Of a stretch of DNA of 64,000 bases, positions 49,847-57,984 are shown piece after piece. Made by a program: the position numbers and the translations under genes. This DNA is from an uncultured Bacteroidales bacterium. Lineage in GTDB: Bacteria; Bacteroidota; Bacteroidia; Bacteroidales; F082. The stretch's first letter is position 1. The number at the start of each line of letters is the position of its first letter. The DNA lies in assembly GCA_947304185.1 (NCBI GenBank), contig CAMZAM010000006.1, positions 25,095-89,094 on the forward strand, given 5' to 3'. The notes beneath the pieces were generated by a model that had not been told where the DNA came from, ran no database searches, and saw only the letters and a program-made list of their open reading frames with translations.

Positions 49847-52387
49847 TTATTTTTTGGTAATCCTTCTTGTGAAGATACCTTCTTCCGTCTTAATACTCAA
49901 AAGATAAACGCCATCGATAAAACCGCTGAAATCTATAACAGCTTCATTCTCAGATGTTTGCATCGATTTTATCAGTCGCCCATCATATGAATAGATGTCG
50001 TATCCAATCATGTTTTCGCATTCCAGATGCAAAATATCATTTACAGGATTAGGATACATTTTGATATTGGCCGCATAATCCTCATCAACACTGATATCTC
50101 CGTCACCTACAACGTGAATATCAAGGAGATAAGTGCCCGACATGCCACTGAAACACGGGTTGACGACGAAATAAATCGTGCCTCCATCAAATGTGATTGG
50201 GGTGGTCACCACAGTGTTAAACGACTCTGAATAATTCAGCCCGTCGGTGGAGTATGCGAAAATGGCGTCGACAGTGTAAGTGTGACCGTTTCCGCTATTG
50301 TTGGCATCGTGCAGCCTCGGGGTGATGGTGTAATGATAGCCCGTAGGCAGCTCGATCTTATAGTAGTCGATGTCGTTACCTACATGCAAGGTGGCACCTG
50401 TCGTGCTCAATGTTGTCTGATGATCGACCCAGCCAGTGGCTGACAACGCATAAGCTCGCGCTTGGGTATTGTTGTTTTCATATATGTCGGATATCGTCGA
50501 TGGCGACTCCACGACAACAGTAATCGGGTTCTGGAAGTTGGTAGCTCCCACATAAAGCCAGGTGCTGCTGTTGCTCGCCTTGTACATCAGTGCCATGTGA
50601 TATGAGCCTGACTCGGCAGTGATCTCACCCGTGAAGTTCGCTCCGTTAGTGTAGAAATAGCCTGGATTCATGCCGCTGACGTTTTTTGTACCGATATCTT
50701 GCACAAAAGTGCCGTCCAAGGCATACAGACTCACCTTAAACTGTCCGTTAAACGTGGTGCTTCCTGTGTTTTTAATGCCTACGTTGACAGAGGCGGTAAA
50801 GCCTTGTATCAAACGACCGTTGTTATTGGTGACGGCGAAGTTTGAATATGTCTCGATATCAGCTGAGTGTACGATGTCGAAGTTGGCGTCGTTAATATAA
50901 CTCCCGCCATCGAGGATGATCCAGTCACCCGTAGTCTTATAAAAAATCTTCACCTGATAATGACCTGGCACAAACAACGAGGTCTCCGATGTGGTGAAGT
51001 TAAAGGTTTTAGTGCTATTGGTGTTGATGCTTGCGGAGCTCGTGCCTATGAAACTCACAAACTGACCGTTGGCGTCGAAGGCCTCAGCGCCTATGGTGCC
51101 GCTGAAGTTACTGGTGGTGTAGTTGCCTACCGTCACCGACAGACTGATTGTGTTGCCGTATTGTATTTGACTTTCGATGTTGATGCCAGAATACAGCTGG
51201 ATGTTGTTGGCTGGCACCGGGTTGCTGCCATCGGGCTCCAATCCAAAGATAGCCTGCTGGTTGCTGGTGAAACTGTACGAGCCGCCACCTGCGCCGCCGC
51301 TGCCAGGATTCAAAGCCGTAAGAGAGAAATATCCGTCGTTCTGACCGCTCCAGCCCCAGTTGAAATGAAACTTGTCGTTGTTGTCATAGCCGTCGCACAC
51401 GAAACAGTGCCCGCCGTTGCCGAACCCCGCGTAGATCAAAGGTTTGCGGGCATCTAACTCGGCTCGCACCATGCTCTTCCACTGACTGGTGGTGTAGTTG
51501 TCTTTCATCTCGCCATGAGCCGATGTCTTATAGCCGAAATAATGTTTCAAGGCATATTCAGCACAATGCTCGCCGTTGGTGTAGCTCGAGATGACGTAAG
51601 CGCCGCTGCCTCCTTGAGCAGAAACGCCATAGTCCATCTCTACACTCACTCCCATGTGATACATAAGCGTAGCGACAGCGTTGACCTGAGTTGAGCTGCT
51701 CGAAGACGTCAACTCTGTCGGCATATTGTTCCAATCGTAGTGCGTAGCACCGAAGTTGGCATATAAAGTGCCATACGAACTCGTTGAATATGAATGATTT
51801 CCTGTTCCGACAGTTGGATGCTTGTAGAAATTCACCACCTGCGCCATGGCAGTTGCAACACAACCCGTGACGGTGCGCTGGCCATAGAGATAATTATACG
51901 GACATAAGTCGTTATAGTAAGGATCCTGGTCCCAACGTGTCGTGACTAACGGATTGACAACATTGCCGCCTTTTTCTGTAATGACGCCGCGGTATAAATC
52001 ATCCCACTGTTGGGTATTTTCTTCTGTAACTAATTTATTATCAATGATATATTGAATTTCAGAACTTATGCCAGTTAGCCAGTCTGTGATGTTCTCCGGC
52101 ATGTTTTCTGAATTAAAACTTCCCGATTCCGAATATCCCAAAATAGGAGTGGAACTGTCGTCGTCGGCCACGATAACCCATCCTTGGTTATCACTCAGAT
52201 TAAAAATGTAAAAATGCTGATTATCAACGCTTTGGCTGGTTATTTGAGTCAGTTCAACGGATGATTTATTCTTCATCATGAAGTTTTTTCCCACCTGACT
52301 TGCTTTATCTGCGCTGACATGTTCTGCAAACAGATTAATTTGCAAAAACGCTAAAATTGTCGCTAAAAGTAAAAATCTAACCTTCAT
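49847..52387 (-). CDS. Secreted C10 (streptopain-like) cysteine protease with T9SS sorting domain
   Basis: An 846-residue protein with signal peptide (1-20, 'INLFAEH'). A Spi/C10 propeptide follows ('QGWVIVADDDSSTPILGYSE'), then the catalytic domain: nucleophile Cys176 in 'TVTGCVATAMAQVVNFYKHP', His327 in 'GFGNGGHCFVCDGYD', and 'FHFNWGWSGQNDGYFSL'. After it come two or three CARDB-like beta domains (about 395-620), a pre-peptidase C-terminal-like beta domain (about 640-755) and a T9SS type A sorting tail ('KMYPNPVNDILHLECEN' to 'ITKK'). Family members such as SpeB and Prevotella interpain are secreted as zymogens and degrade host proteins. No dedicated inhibitor gene is adjacent. The start at 52387 follows a promoter box. 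Confidence 0.93.
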   Translation of the reverse strand: MKVRFLLLATILAFLQINLFAEHVSADKASQVGKNFMMKNKSSVELTQITSQSVDNQHFYIFNLSDNQGWVIVADDDSSTPILGYSESGSFNSENMPENITDWLTGISSEIQYIIDNKLVTEENTQQWDDLYRGVITEKGGNVVNPLVTTRWDQDPYYNDLCPYNYLYGQRTVTGCVATAMAQVVNFYKHPTVGTGNHSYSTSSYGTLYANFGATHYDWNNMPTELTSSSSSTQVNAVATLMYHMGVSVEMDYGVSAQGGSGAYVISSYTNGEHCAEYALKHYFGYKTSAHGEMKDNYTTSQWKSMVRAELDARKPLIYAGFGNGGHCFVCDGYDNNDKFHFNWGWSGQNDGYFSLTALNPGSGGAGGGSYSFTSNQQAIFGLEPDGSNPVPANNIQLYSGINIESQIQYGNTISLSVTVGNYTTSNFSGTIGAEAFDANGQFVSFIGTSSASINTNSTKTFNFTTSETSLFVPGHYQVKIFYKTTGDWIILDGGSYINDANFDIVHSADIETYSNFAVTNNNGRLIQGFTASVNVGIKNTGSTTFNGQFKVSLYALDGTFVQDIGTKNVSGMNPGYFYTNGANFTGEITAESGSYHMALMYKASNSSTWLYVGATNFQNPITVVVESPSTISDIYENNNTQARAYALSATGWVDHQTTLSTTGATLHVGNDIDYYKIELPTGYHYTITPRLHDANNSGNGHTYTVDAIFAYSTDGLNYSESFNTVVTTPITFDGGTIYFVVNPCFSGMSGTYLLDIHVVGDGDISVDEDYAANIKMYPNPVNDILHLECENMIGYDIYSYDGRLIKSMQTSENEAVIDFSGFIDGVYLLSIKTEEGIFTRRITKK

Positions 52388-52406
52388 ACGCGTAATTTTT
52401 GATATG

Positions 52407-52414
52407 CAAATATA
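52407..52414 (-). promoter_or_regulatory. -7 box (TATATTTG) for the C10 protease
   Basis: CAAATATA on the plus strand, 19 bases before the protease start and immediately after the dusB stop, so the protease has its own promoter. Confidence 0.6.
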
Positions 52415-52419
52415 CAATT

Positions 52420-53394
52420 TTACTTGTAATATTGTTCGATGTTGTCTATAATTTCCAATACTTCATCCACTGTCGGCACTTCCATCAATCGCATTTTGAA
52501 CTGTTTGAAGTTTGGGAATCCCTTGAAATACAAGCCCCAATGTTTACGCATCTCAATTACTGCGTAATGTTCGTCTTTATAATTCAACGAGTCGTTGAGG
52601 TGCATTTTCGCCACCTTCACACGTTCCTCGACGGAAGGTTTCTCGTTTTCGATACCTTTTTCAAGATAATCGTGAATCTCCTTGAAAATCCAAGGGTTTC
52701 CGTATGTGGCGCGACCAATCATAAGACCGTCGACGCCGAAAGTGTCCTTGAAATATTTCGCCGACTTGCCGTCGACCACGTCGCCGTTGCCGATGATAGG
52801 AATCGTCATGCGAGGGTTGTTTTTCACCGCCCCGATAAGCGTCCAGTCTGCCGGCTCGCCCCATTTTGTGGTACGAAGTCGTCCATGGATGGTAAGTGCC
52901 TGAATTCCAACATCTTGAAGCCGTTCGGCGATTTCCACGATGTCTTTGTGCTCGCTGTCGTAACCCAATCGTGTCTTCACCGTGACAGGTGTCTTGACGG
53001 CTTTCACCACGGCTTCGGTGATTGCCACCATCTTCGGGATGTCGTTCATGATGCCTGAACCAGCGCCTTTAGATGCCACCTTTTTCACTGGACATCCGAA
53101 GTTGATGTCAATGATGTCGGGATTATATCTTTCGGCATATTGAGCTGCCTCCACCATCGGCTGAATAGCATTTCCGAAGATCTGCACTCCGAAAGGCTGC
53201 TCGCTTTCTGTATATCGTAACTTATTGATACTCTTTACCGCATCGCGAATCAGACCATCCGACGAAATGAACTCCGAGTAGACGATGTCGGCACCGTACA
53301 TCTTACACACATGCCTGAATGGCGGGTCGGTGACGCCCTCCATCGGTGCCAGAAGCAGTGGATAATGATCAAATTCCAAATTCGCGATTTTCAT
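52420..53394 (-). CDS. dusB: tRNA-dihydrouridine synthase (DusB type)
   Basis: A 324-residue flavoenzyme reducing uridines in the tRNA D-loop. 'LLLAPMEGVTDPPFRHVCK', 'IDINFGCPVKKVASKGAGSG' with the catalytic Cys, 'VTVKTRLGYDSEHKD', 'LTIHGRLRTTKWGEPADW', 'IIGNGDVVDG' and 'GLMIGRATYGNPWIF' are diagnostic. The C-terminal helical domain ends in 'EQYYK'. The start codon is only five bases from a -7 box, implying a leaderless message. Divergent from mfd. Confidence 0.95.
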   Translation of the reverse strand: MKIANLEFDHYPLLLAPMEGVTDPPFRHVCKMYGADIVYSEFISSDGLIRDAVKSINKLRYTESEQPFGVQIFGNAIQPMVEAAQYAERYNPDIIDINFGCPVKKVASKGAGSGIMNDIPKMVAITEAVVKAVKTPVTVKTRLGYDSEHKDIVEIAERLQDVGIQALTIHGRLRTTKWGEPADWTLIGAVKNNPRMTIPIIGNGDVVDGKSAKYFKDTFGVDGLMIGRATYGNPWIFKEIHDYLEKGIENEKPSVEERVKVAKMHLNDSLNYKDEHYAVIEMRKHWGLYFKGFPNFKQFKMRLMEVPTVDEVLEIIDNIEQYYK

Positions 53395-53399
53395 GCGAC

Positions 53400-53407
53400 A
53401 AAGTTAC
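53400..53407 (-). promoter_or_regulatory. -7 box (TAACTTTG) for dusB, implying a leaderless mRNA
   Basis: CAAAGTTA on the plus strand. Five bases separate it from the dusB start codon. Confidence 0.6.
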
Positions 53408-53438
53408 AAAAAAATACGATACATTTTAATGCCATTTT

Positions 53439-53543
53439 CAGAAATACGATTTACCACAATGATAAACATTTTTGGTGTCATTCGCAGAAATGCGACCTAC
53501 CACAGGGTACTGTTGAGTATTTCGAGAATGATACCAAAAATGT
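53439..53543. repeat. Inverted and direct repeats upstream of mfd
   Basis: ACATTTTTGGTGTCATT (53466-53482) pairs with AATGATACCAAAAATGT (53527-53543) with one mismatch. Next to the left arm is a perfect hairpin TCGCA-GAAA-TGCGA (53482-53495). CAGAAATACGATTTACCACA (about 53439) and CAGAAATGCGACCTACCACA (about 53485) form a 20-base direct repeat with three differences. The structure ends 22 bases before the mfd promoter box. Confidence 0.75.
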
Positions 53544-53564
53544 CAACGATAATTGTATTTTTTG

Positions 53565-53572
53565 TATTTTTG
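53565..53572 (+). promoter_or_regulatory. -7 box (TATTTTTG) for mfd, implying a leaderless GTG-start mRNA
   Basis: TATTTTTG ends five bases before the proposed GTG start at 53578. Confidence 0.6.
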
Positions 53573-53577
53573 CCGTT

Positions 53578-56500
53578 GTGAAAGAAAACCCTATTTCATA
53601 TTATAAAGACGACGTTCGAATCTTGCAACTCGTTGATTATCTTAATGATAAGAAAAACGTGTTTTGCAAGGGCATTGTCGGTTCGGCTAAGGCTTTCGCT
53701 GTTGCAAGCGCGTTTGAGAAGCTCGGCGGACAGCATTTCGTGGTGTGTCCCGACAAGGAGAGTGCGGCATATTTCTACAACGATCTCGAGAATATCTTCG
53801 GCGAACGCCAGCAAGACTACGCCAAGAAGATGATTCTTTTCTACCCGACGTCGTACAAACGTCCGTATGAGCCGGAGAAGCCCGATAACACCTATATCTT
53901 ATCGAGAACCGAGGTTTTACAGCGTGTTTCGACATCCGAACGTAAGACGATAATTGTTTCCTACCCTGAGGCTTTAAGTGAGAGGATTGTCACTCGTAAG
54001 ATATTGAGTAAGAATACTTTAAAGCTTGCGGTTGGCGAGAAGGTGGATATGGATTTCGTCACCGACACCTTGCTGGAATATAATTTCGAGCATGTCGATT
54101 TCGTGGTGGAACCAGGACAGTTTGCCATTCGAGGCGGCATCGTCGACGTGTTTTCTTTCGCTAACGACTATCCTTACCGCATCGTGTTCGACTTCGACGA
54201 GGTGGAATCGATACGCTCATTCAACCCTGTTGACCAGCTTTCGATTGAGAAGCTGCAACGCATAGTTTTGTTGCCGAATTTGCAAGATCATAATCTATCT
54301 GAAGAACGTGAGACGATATTCCAATATCTTCAGAATCAGACGGTTATGTGGCTCGACGAGACCGATTTTTTGAAAGAGAGAATCGATGCCGAGTATAAAA
54401 AAGCTGTCGAGGCTTACGAATCTTCCGAAGAAAACGAGAATCTGAAATCGCCTGAGACATTATTCGCGCAAAGCGATGAGCTTCTTACTCAACTTGATGA
54501 TTTTAAATCAGTTACGTTTGAAACATATTCCGATTCGATAGGGAAGGAGATTGTGGAGTTTAACATCACTACGCAGCCTGTCTTCAACAAGAACTTTGAG
54601 ATGTTGCAAAACACCATTAACTCGTTGGAAGACAGAGACTACCGCATCCTTTTCTTCTCCGAGAGCAAGCGTCAGCTCGAGCGAATTCAGAGCATTTTGA
54701 ACGATTTGCAACAGAAAGACGAGTCGAACCACGACTTCACACCTATTTTGTATTCGATTCAAGCGGGTTTCGTCGACAACGATCAGAAACTGTGCTGTTT
54801 CACCGATCATCAGATTTTCGAACGTTATCACCGCTTCCATCTGCGTGAAGGTTTTGCGAGCAGTCAGGCACTGACAATCAAAGAGCTATATGATTTAAAA
54901 CCTGGCGATTACGTGACGCATATCGACCACGGCATCGGACGTTTCGACGGCCTGGAAATCATCGATCATAACGGGAAACAGCAGGAAGCGCTGCGATTGA
55001 TATATCAAAACGGCGACTTGCTCTACGTGAGCATTCATTCGCTGCATAGAATCTCGAAATATTCGAGCAAAGACGGGGCAGAACCGTCGCTGAGCAAACT
55101 CGGCTCGAACGCATGGAACAAGCTGAAAGCCAAGACGAAGAGCAAGGTCAAGGACATCGCTCGAGAGCTGATAAAACTCTATGCCGAACGTAAGAATTCG
55201 CAGGGGTTCCAGTTCATGCCAGACACTTATCTGCAGACCGAACTCGAGGCTTCGTTTATGTACGAGGACACCCCCGACCAGCTCAAGGCGACCATTGACG
55301 TGAAACGCGACATGGAGAAGGAGTCGCCAATGGACCGCTTGGTGTGCGGTGACGTGGGATTCGGTAAGACAGAAGTGGCAATACGTGCTGCCTTCAAGGC
55401 TGTCAGCGACTCGAAACAAGTGGCTGTTTTGGTGCCTACCACGGTGCTTGCCTTGCAGCATTTCCATACGTTTTCAAGTCGTTTGAAAGGCTTCCCTGTC
55501 ACCATCGACTACATGAACCGTTTCAAGACCGCCAAGGAACAGAAAAAGACTCTCGAAGACGTGAAAAACGGTCGTATCGACATACTTATCGGCACCCACC
55601 GCATCATCAGTAAAGACGTGGAGTTCAAAGACTTAGGACTTCTTATTATCGACGAGGAACAGAAATTCGGCGTCTCCGCCAAGGAGAAGCTGAAACAGAT
55701 GAAAACCAACGTCGACACCCTCACATTGACCGCCACGCCTATCCCAAGAACGCTACAATTCTCGATGATGGGCGCTCGCGACATGAGTATCATCACCACG
55801 CCGCCGCCAAACAGATATCCCGTCGAGACAGAGCTGCGTTCATTCGCTCCCGACGTCATCCGCGACGCCATCCAATATGAGCTCGCGCGCGACGGACAGG
55901 TGTTTTTCGTGCACAACCGCATCCAAAACATCATGGAGGTCTACGACATGATTATCAGCTGCGTGCCGGGCGCGAAGGTGGCTGTAGGTCACGGTCAGAT
56001 GGAGGGCGACAAGCTCGAACAGATAATGCTCGACTTCATCGACGGCAAGTACGACGTGCTTCTGTGCACCACGATTATCGAGGCTGGACTGGATATTCCG
56101 AACGCCAACACCATCATTATCAACGATGCACATAAGTACGGCTTGAGCGACCTGCATCAACTGCGAGGCAGGGTGGGGCGTTCCAACAAAAAGGCGTTCT
56201 GTTACCTCTTGACACCGCCGTTGGCGATGCTCAGCGACGAGGCACAGAAACGTCTGCGTGCCTTGGAGGAGTTCTCCGACCTTGGCAGCGGCTTCAACAT
56301 CGCGATGCGCGACCTCGACATCCGCGGAGCGGGCAACTTGCTTGGCGCCGAACAGAGCGGATTCATCAACGACATCGGATTCGAGACTTATCATAAAATC
56401 CTCGACGAGGCAATCATGGAACTCAAGGAAAACGAGTTCAAAGACCTGTTCGAAAAGCCCGAAGAGGAGAAAAAATACGTCCGCGAATGCGCAATCGAGT

Positions 56501-56931
56501 CGGATCTGGAGATACTTTTGCCTAACGAATACGTCGACTCATCAGCTGAGCGTATCAGCCTATACAACGAGCTCGACCATATTGAAAATGAAGAAGGTCT
56601 GATGCGTTTCACCGACAATCTCATTGATAGATTCGGCGAGATCCCGCCTCAGGCTAACGACCTCTTGAATACAGTGCGTTTGCGCTGGATTGCTCGCGAT
56701 TTGGGCTTTGAAAAGATAGTTTTGAAGAAAGGCGACATGACCTGCTATTTCCTGCAAGACCAGGAGTCGGAATACTTTAACACAGTCACTTTTCAAAAAA
56801 TCATCCGTTATGCTTCTGACCATCTGAAACGTTGTCAGTTTAAGGAGCAAAACGGCAAAAACATATTGGTTTTCAAGGTTGTAGATAGGGTGAAAGACGC
56901 TCTGGACCTGTTGAGGGAGATTAACGGATAA
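53578..56931 (+). CDS. mfd: Transcription-repair coupling factor Mfd
   Basis: About 1117 residues. Mfd removes RNA polymerase stalled at lesions and recruits UvrA. Domains: UvrB-like N-terminal region, CarD-like RNAP-interaction domain ('LKPGDYVTHIDHGIGRFDGL' near 440), RecG-like translocase with Walker A 'GDVGFGKTEVAIRAAF' near 590, 'LLIIDEEQKFGV' near 690, motif 'QLRGRVGRSNKKAFCYLL', and the C-terminal TRCF domain. The frame is open further upstream, but that extension overlaps dusB and runs through palindromic repeats, and its product does not look like Mfd. The GTG at 53578 is chosen because it lies directly after a promoter box and gives the usual length. The start is inferred. Confidence 0.94.
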   Translation: MKENPISYYKDDVRILQLVDYLNDKKNVFCKGIVGSAKAFAVASAFEKLGGQHFVVCPDKESAAYFYNDLENIFGERQQDYAKKMILFYPTSYKRPYEPEKPDNTYILSRTEVLQRVSTSERKTIIVSYPEALSERIVTRKILSKNTLKLAVGEKVDMDFVTDTLLEYNFEHVDFVVEPGQFAIRGGIVDVFSFANDYPYRIVFDFDEVESIRSFNPVDQLSIEKLQRIVLLPNLQDHNLSEERETIFQYLQNQTVMWLDETDFLKERIDAEYKKAVEAYESSEENENLKSPETLFAQSDELLTQLDDFKSVTFETYSDSIGKEIVEFNITTQPVFNKNFEMLQNTINSLEDRDYRILFFSESKRQLERIQSILNDLQQKDESNHDFTPILYSIQAGFVDNDQKLCCFTDHQIFERYHRFHLREGFASSQALTIKELYDLKPGDYVTHIDHGIGRFDGLEIIDHNGKQQEALRLIYQNGDLLYVSIHSLHRISKYSSKDGAEPSLSKLGSNAWNKLKAKTKSKVKDIARELIKLYAERKNSQGFQFMPDTYLQTELEASFMYEDTPDQLKATIDVKRDMEKESPMDRLVCGDVGFGKTEVAIRAAFKAVSDSKQVAVLVPTTVLALQHFHTFSSRLKGFPVTIDYMNRFKTAKEQKKTLEDVKNGRIDILIGTHRIISKDVEFKDLGLLIIDEEQKFGVSAKEKLKQMKTNVDTLTLTATPIPRTLQFSMMGARDMSIITTPPPNRYPVETELRSFAPDVIRDAIQYELARDGQVFFVHNRIQNIMEVYDMIISCVPGAKVAVGHGQMEGDKLEQIMLDFIDGKYDVLLCTTIIEAGLDIPNANTIIINDAHKYGLSDLHQLRGRVGRSNKKAFCYLLTPPLAMLSDEAQKRLRALEEFSDLGSGFNIAMRDLDIRGAGNLLGAEQSGFINDIGFETYHKILDEAIMELKENEFKDLFEKPEEEKKYVRECAIESDLEILLPNEYVDSSAERISLYNELDHIENEEGLMRFTDNLIDRFGEIPPQANDLLNTVRLRWIARDLGFEKIVLKKGDMTCYFLQDQESEYFNTVTFQKIIRYASDHLKRCQFKEQNGKNILVFKVVDRVKDALDLLREING

Positions 56932-56973
56932 TCGATTTTAAAGAAAAAAATAGGATGATTCGAAAATATTTCG

Positions 56974-56981
56974 TATCTTTG
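56974..56981 (+). promoter_or_regulatory. -7 box (TATCTTTG) for tatA-tatC
   Basis: TATCTTTG 19 bases before the first ATG of tatA. Confidence 0.65.
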
Positions 56982-57000
56982 CAAGATTAATATTTGTGAT

Positions 57001-57192
57001 ATGATGACATTGTTTTTAGGTGGTATCGGATGGGGCGAATTGCTTCTTATAGTGCTCGCCATCCTGCTTCTTTTCGGCGGTAAGAAACTTCCTGAGCTGA
57101 TGCGCGGAATGGGCAAGGGCGTCAAGGAGTTTAAAGATGCTATGAACGAGCCTACTGAGGCTAAGAAAGAAGAAAAAACAGAGGAAAAATAG
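57001..57192 (+). CDS. tatA: Twin-arginine translocase subunit TatA
   Basis: A 63-residue protein with the TatA layout: short N-terminal membrane helix ('GWGELLLIVLAILLLFGGKK'), the FGGKKLPEL hinge, an amphipathic helix ('MRGMGKGVKEFKDAM') and an acidic/basic tail. TatA multimers form the pore for folded Tat substrates. Two ATGs are adjacent (57001, 57004); either may serve. tatC follows six bases later. No TatB is adjacent, consistent with a TatAC system. Confidence 0.93.
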   Translation: MMTLFLGGIGWGELLLIVLAILLLFGGKKLPELMRGMGKGVKEFKDAMNEPTEAKKEEKTEEK

Positions 57193-57198
57193 CCTGAC

Positions 57199-57984
57199 AT
57201 GGCGGCGCGAAAGAGGGCGGAAGAGCCCGAAGATGTGGAGATGACGTTTGGCGAGCATCTCGATGAGCTTCGTAAAGTGTTGATGCACATCGGGATAGCT
57301 TTTATTTTGCTCTTCCTTGTTCTCTTTATCTTTTTTAAAGGCGATATCATCAACATCGTTTTTTATCCTTCCGAGAGCGGCTTCATAACCAACAGGCTTT
57401 TCTCACTCAATCAGGACCCTTTAGAGCTTTATAACACCAAGATTGCGGGGCAGTTTATGCTTCATATCAAAGCATCTGCTGTCGGTGCGTTAATTATTGC
57501 ATTCCCATATATCATCGGACAGTTGTGGGGCTTTGTGAGGCCTGCATTATCGAAGAAGGCACGGCGTCGTACTCGCTTGATAGTGTGGAAGATAGTGTTT
57601 TGGTTCTTCCTCGGAGTAGCATTCAGTTATTTCGTCATCGCACCTATCGGAGTGAACTTTCTGGCCAACTACGTGGCGAGCGAGAGCATCGGCAACCTCA
57701 TCGACGTGAGTTCGTACGTTAGCACGGTGCTCGGCGTATGTCTGGCGGCCGGACTGGTGTTTCAGCTGCCGCTTCTGATACGGTTATTGGCTTCGATAGG
57801 TATAGTTTCTTCGGATTGGCTCAAGAAGAATCGTAAAATCGCCATCGTGGTGATATTGGTGATGTCGGCCCTCATCACGCCGCCCGATGTCATCAGCCAG
57901 CTGTTGATTTTTGTGCCGTTCTACGGTTTATACGAATATGGGATTAGCATAGCGAAAAATATTGAAAAGCAAAATGCAGATTGA
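57199..57984 (+). CDS. tatC: Twin-arginine translocase subunit TatC
   Basis: A 261-residue membrane protein that recognises twin-arginine signal peptides. Conserved 'FGEHLDELRKVLMH' near the N-terminus, 'FVRPALSKKARR' in the first cytoplasmic loop, and six hydrophobic segments ending 'FVPFYGLYEYGISIAKN'. In the second half 'GLVFQLPLLIRLLA' matches the F-QLP signature. The end overlaps the MATE start by 11 bases. Confidence 0.95.
   Translation: MAARKRAEEPEDVEMTFGEHLDELRKVLMHIGIAFILLFLVLFIFFKGDIINIVFYPSESGFITNRLFSLNQDPLELYNTKIAGQFMLHIKASAVGALIIAFPYIIGQLWGFVRPALSKKARRRTRLIVWKIVFWFFLGVAFSYFVIAPIGVNFLANYVASESIGNLIDVSSYVSTVLGVCLAAGLVFQLPLLIRLLASIGIVSSDWLKKNRKIAIVVILVMSALITPPDVISQLLIFVPFYGLYEYGISIAKNIEKQNAD

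Noticed and set aside
53311..53577. N-terminal extension of mfd by 89 residues
   Set aside because: It overlaps dusB on the other strand and translates repeat DNA, and does not resemble Mfd. The GTG at 53578 after a promoter box gives the expected protein length.
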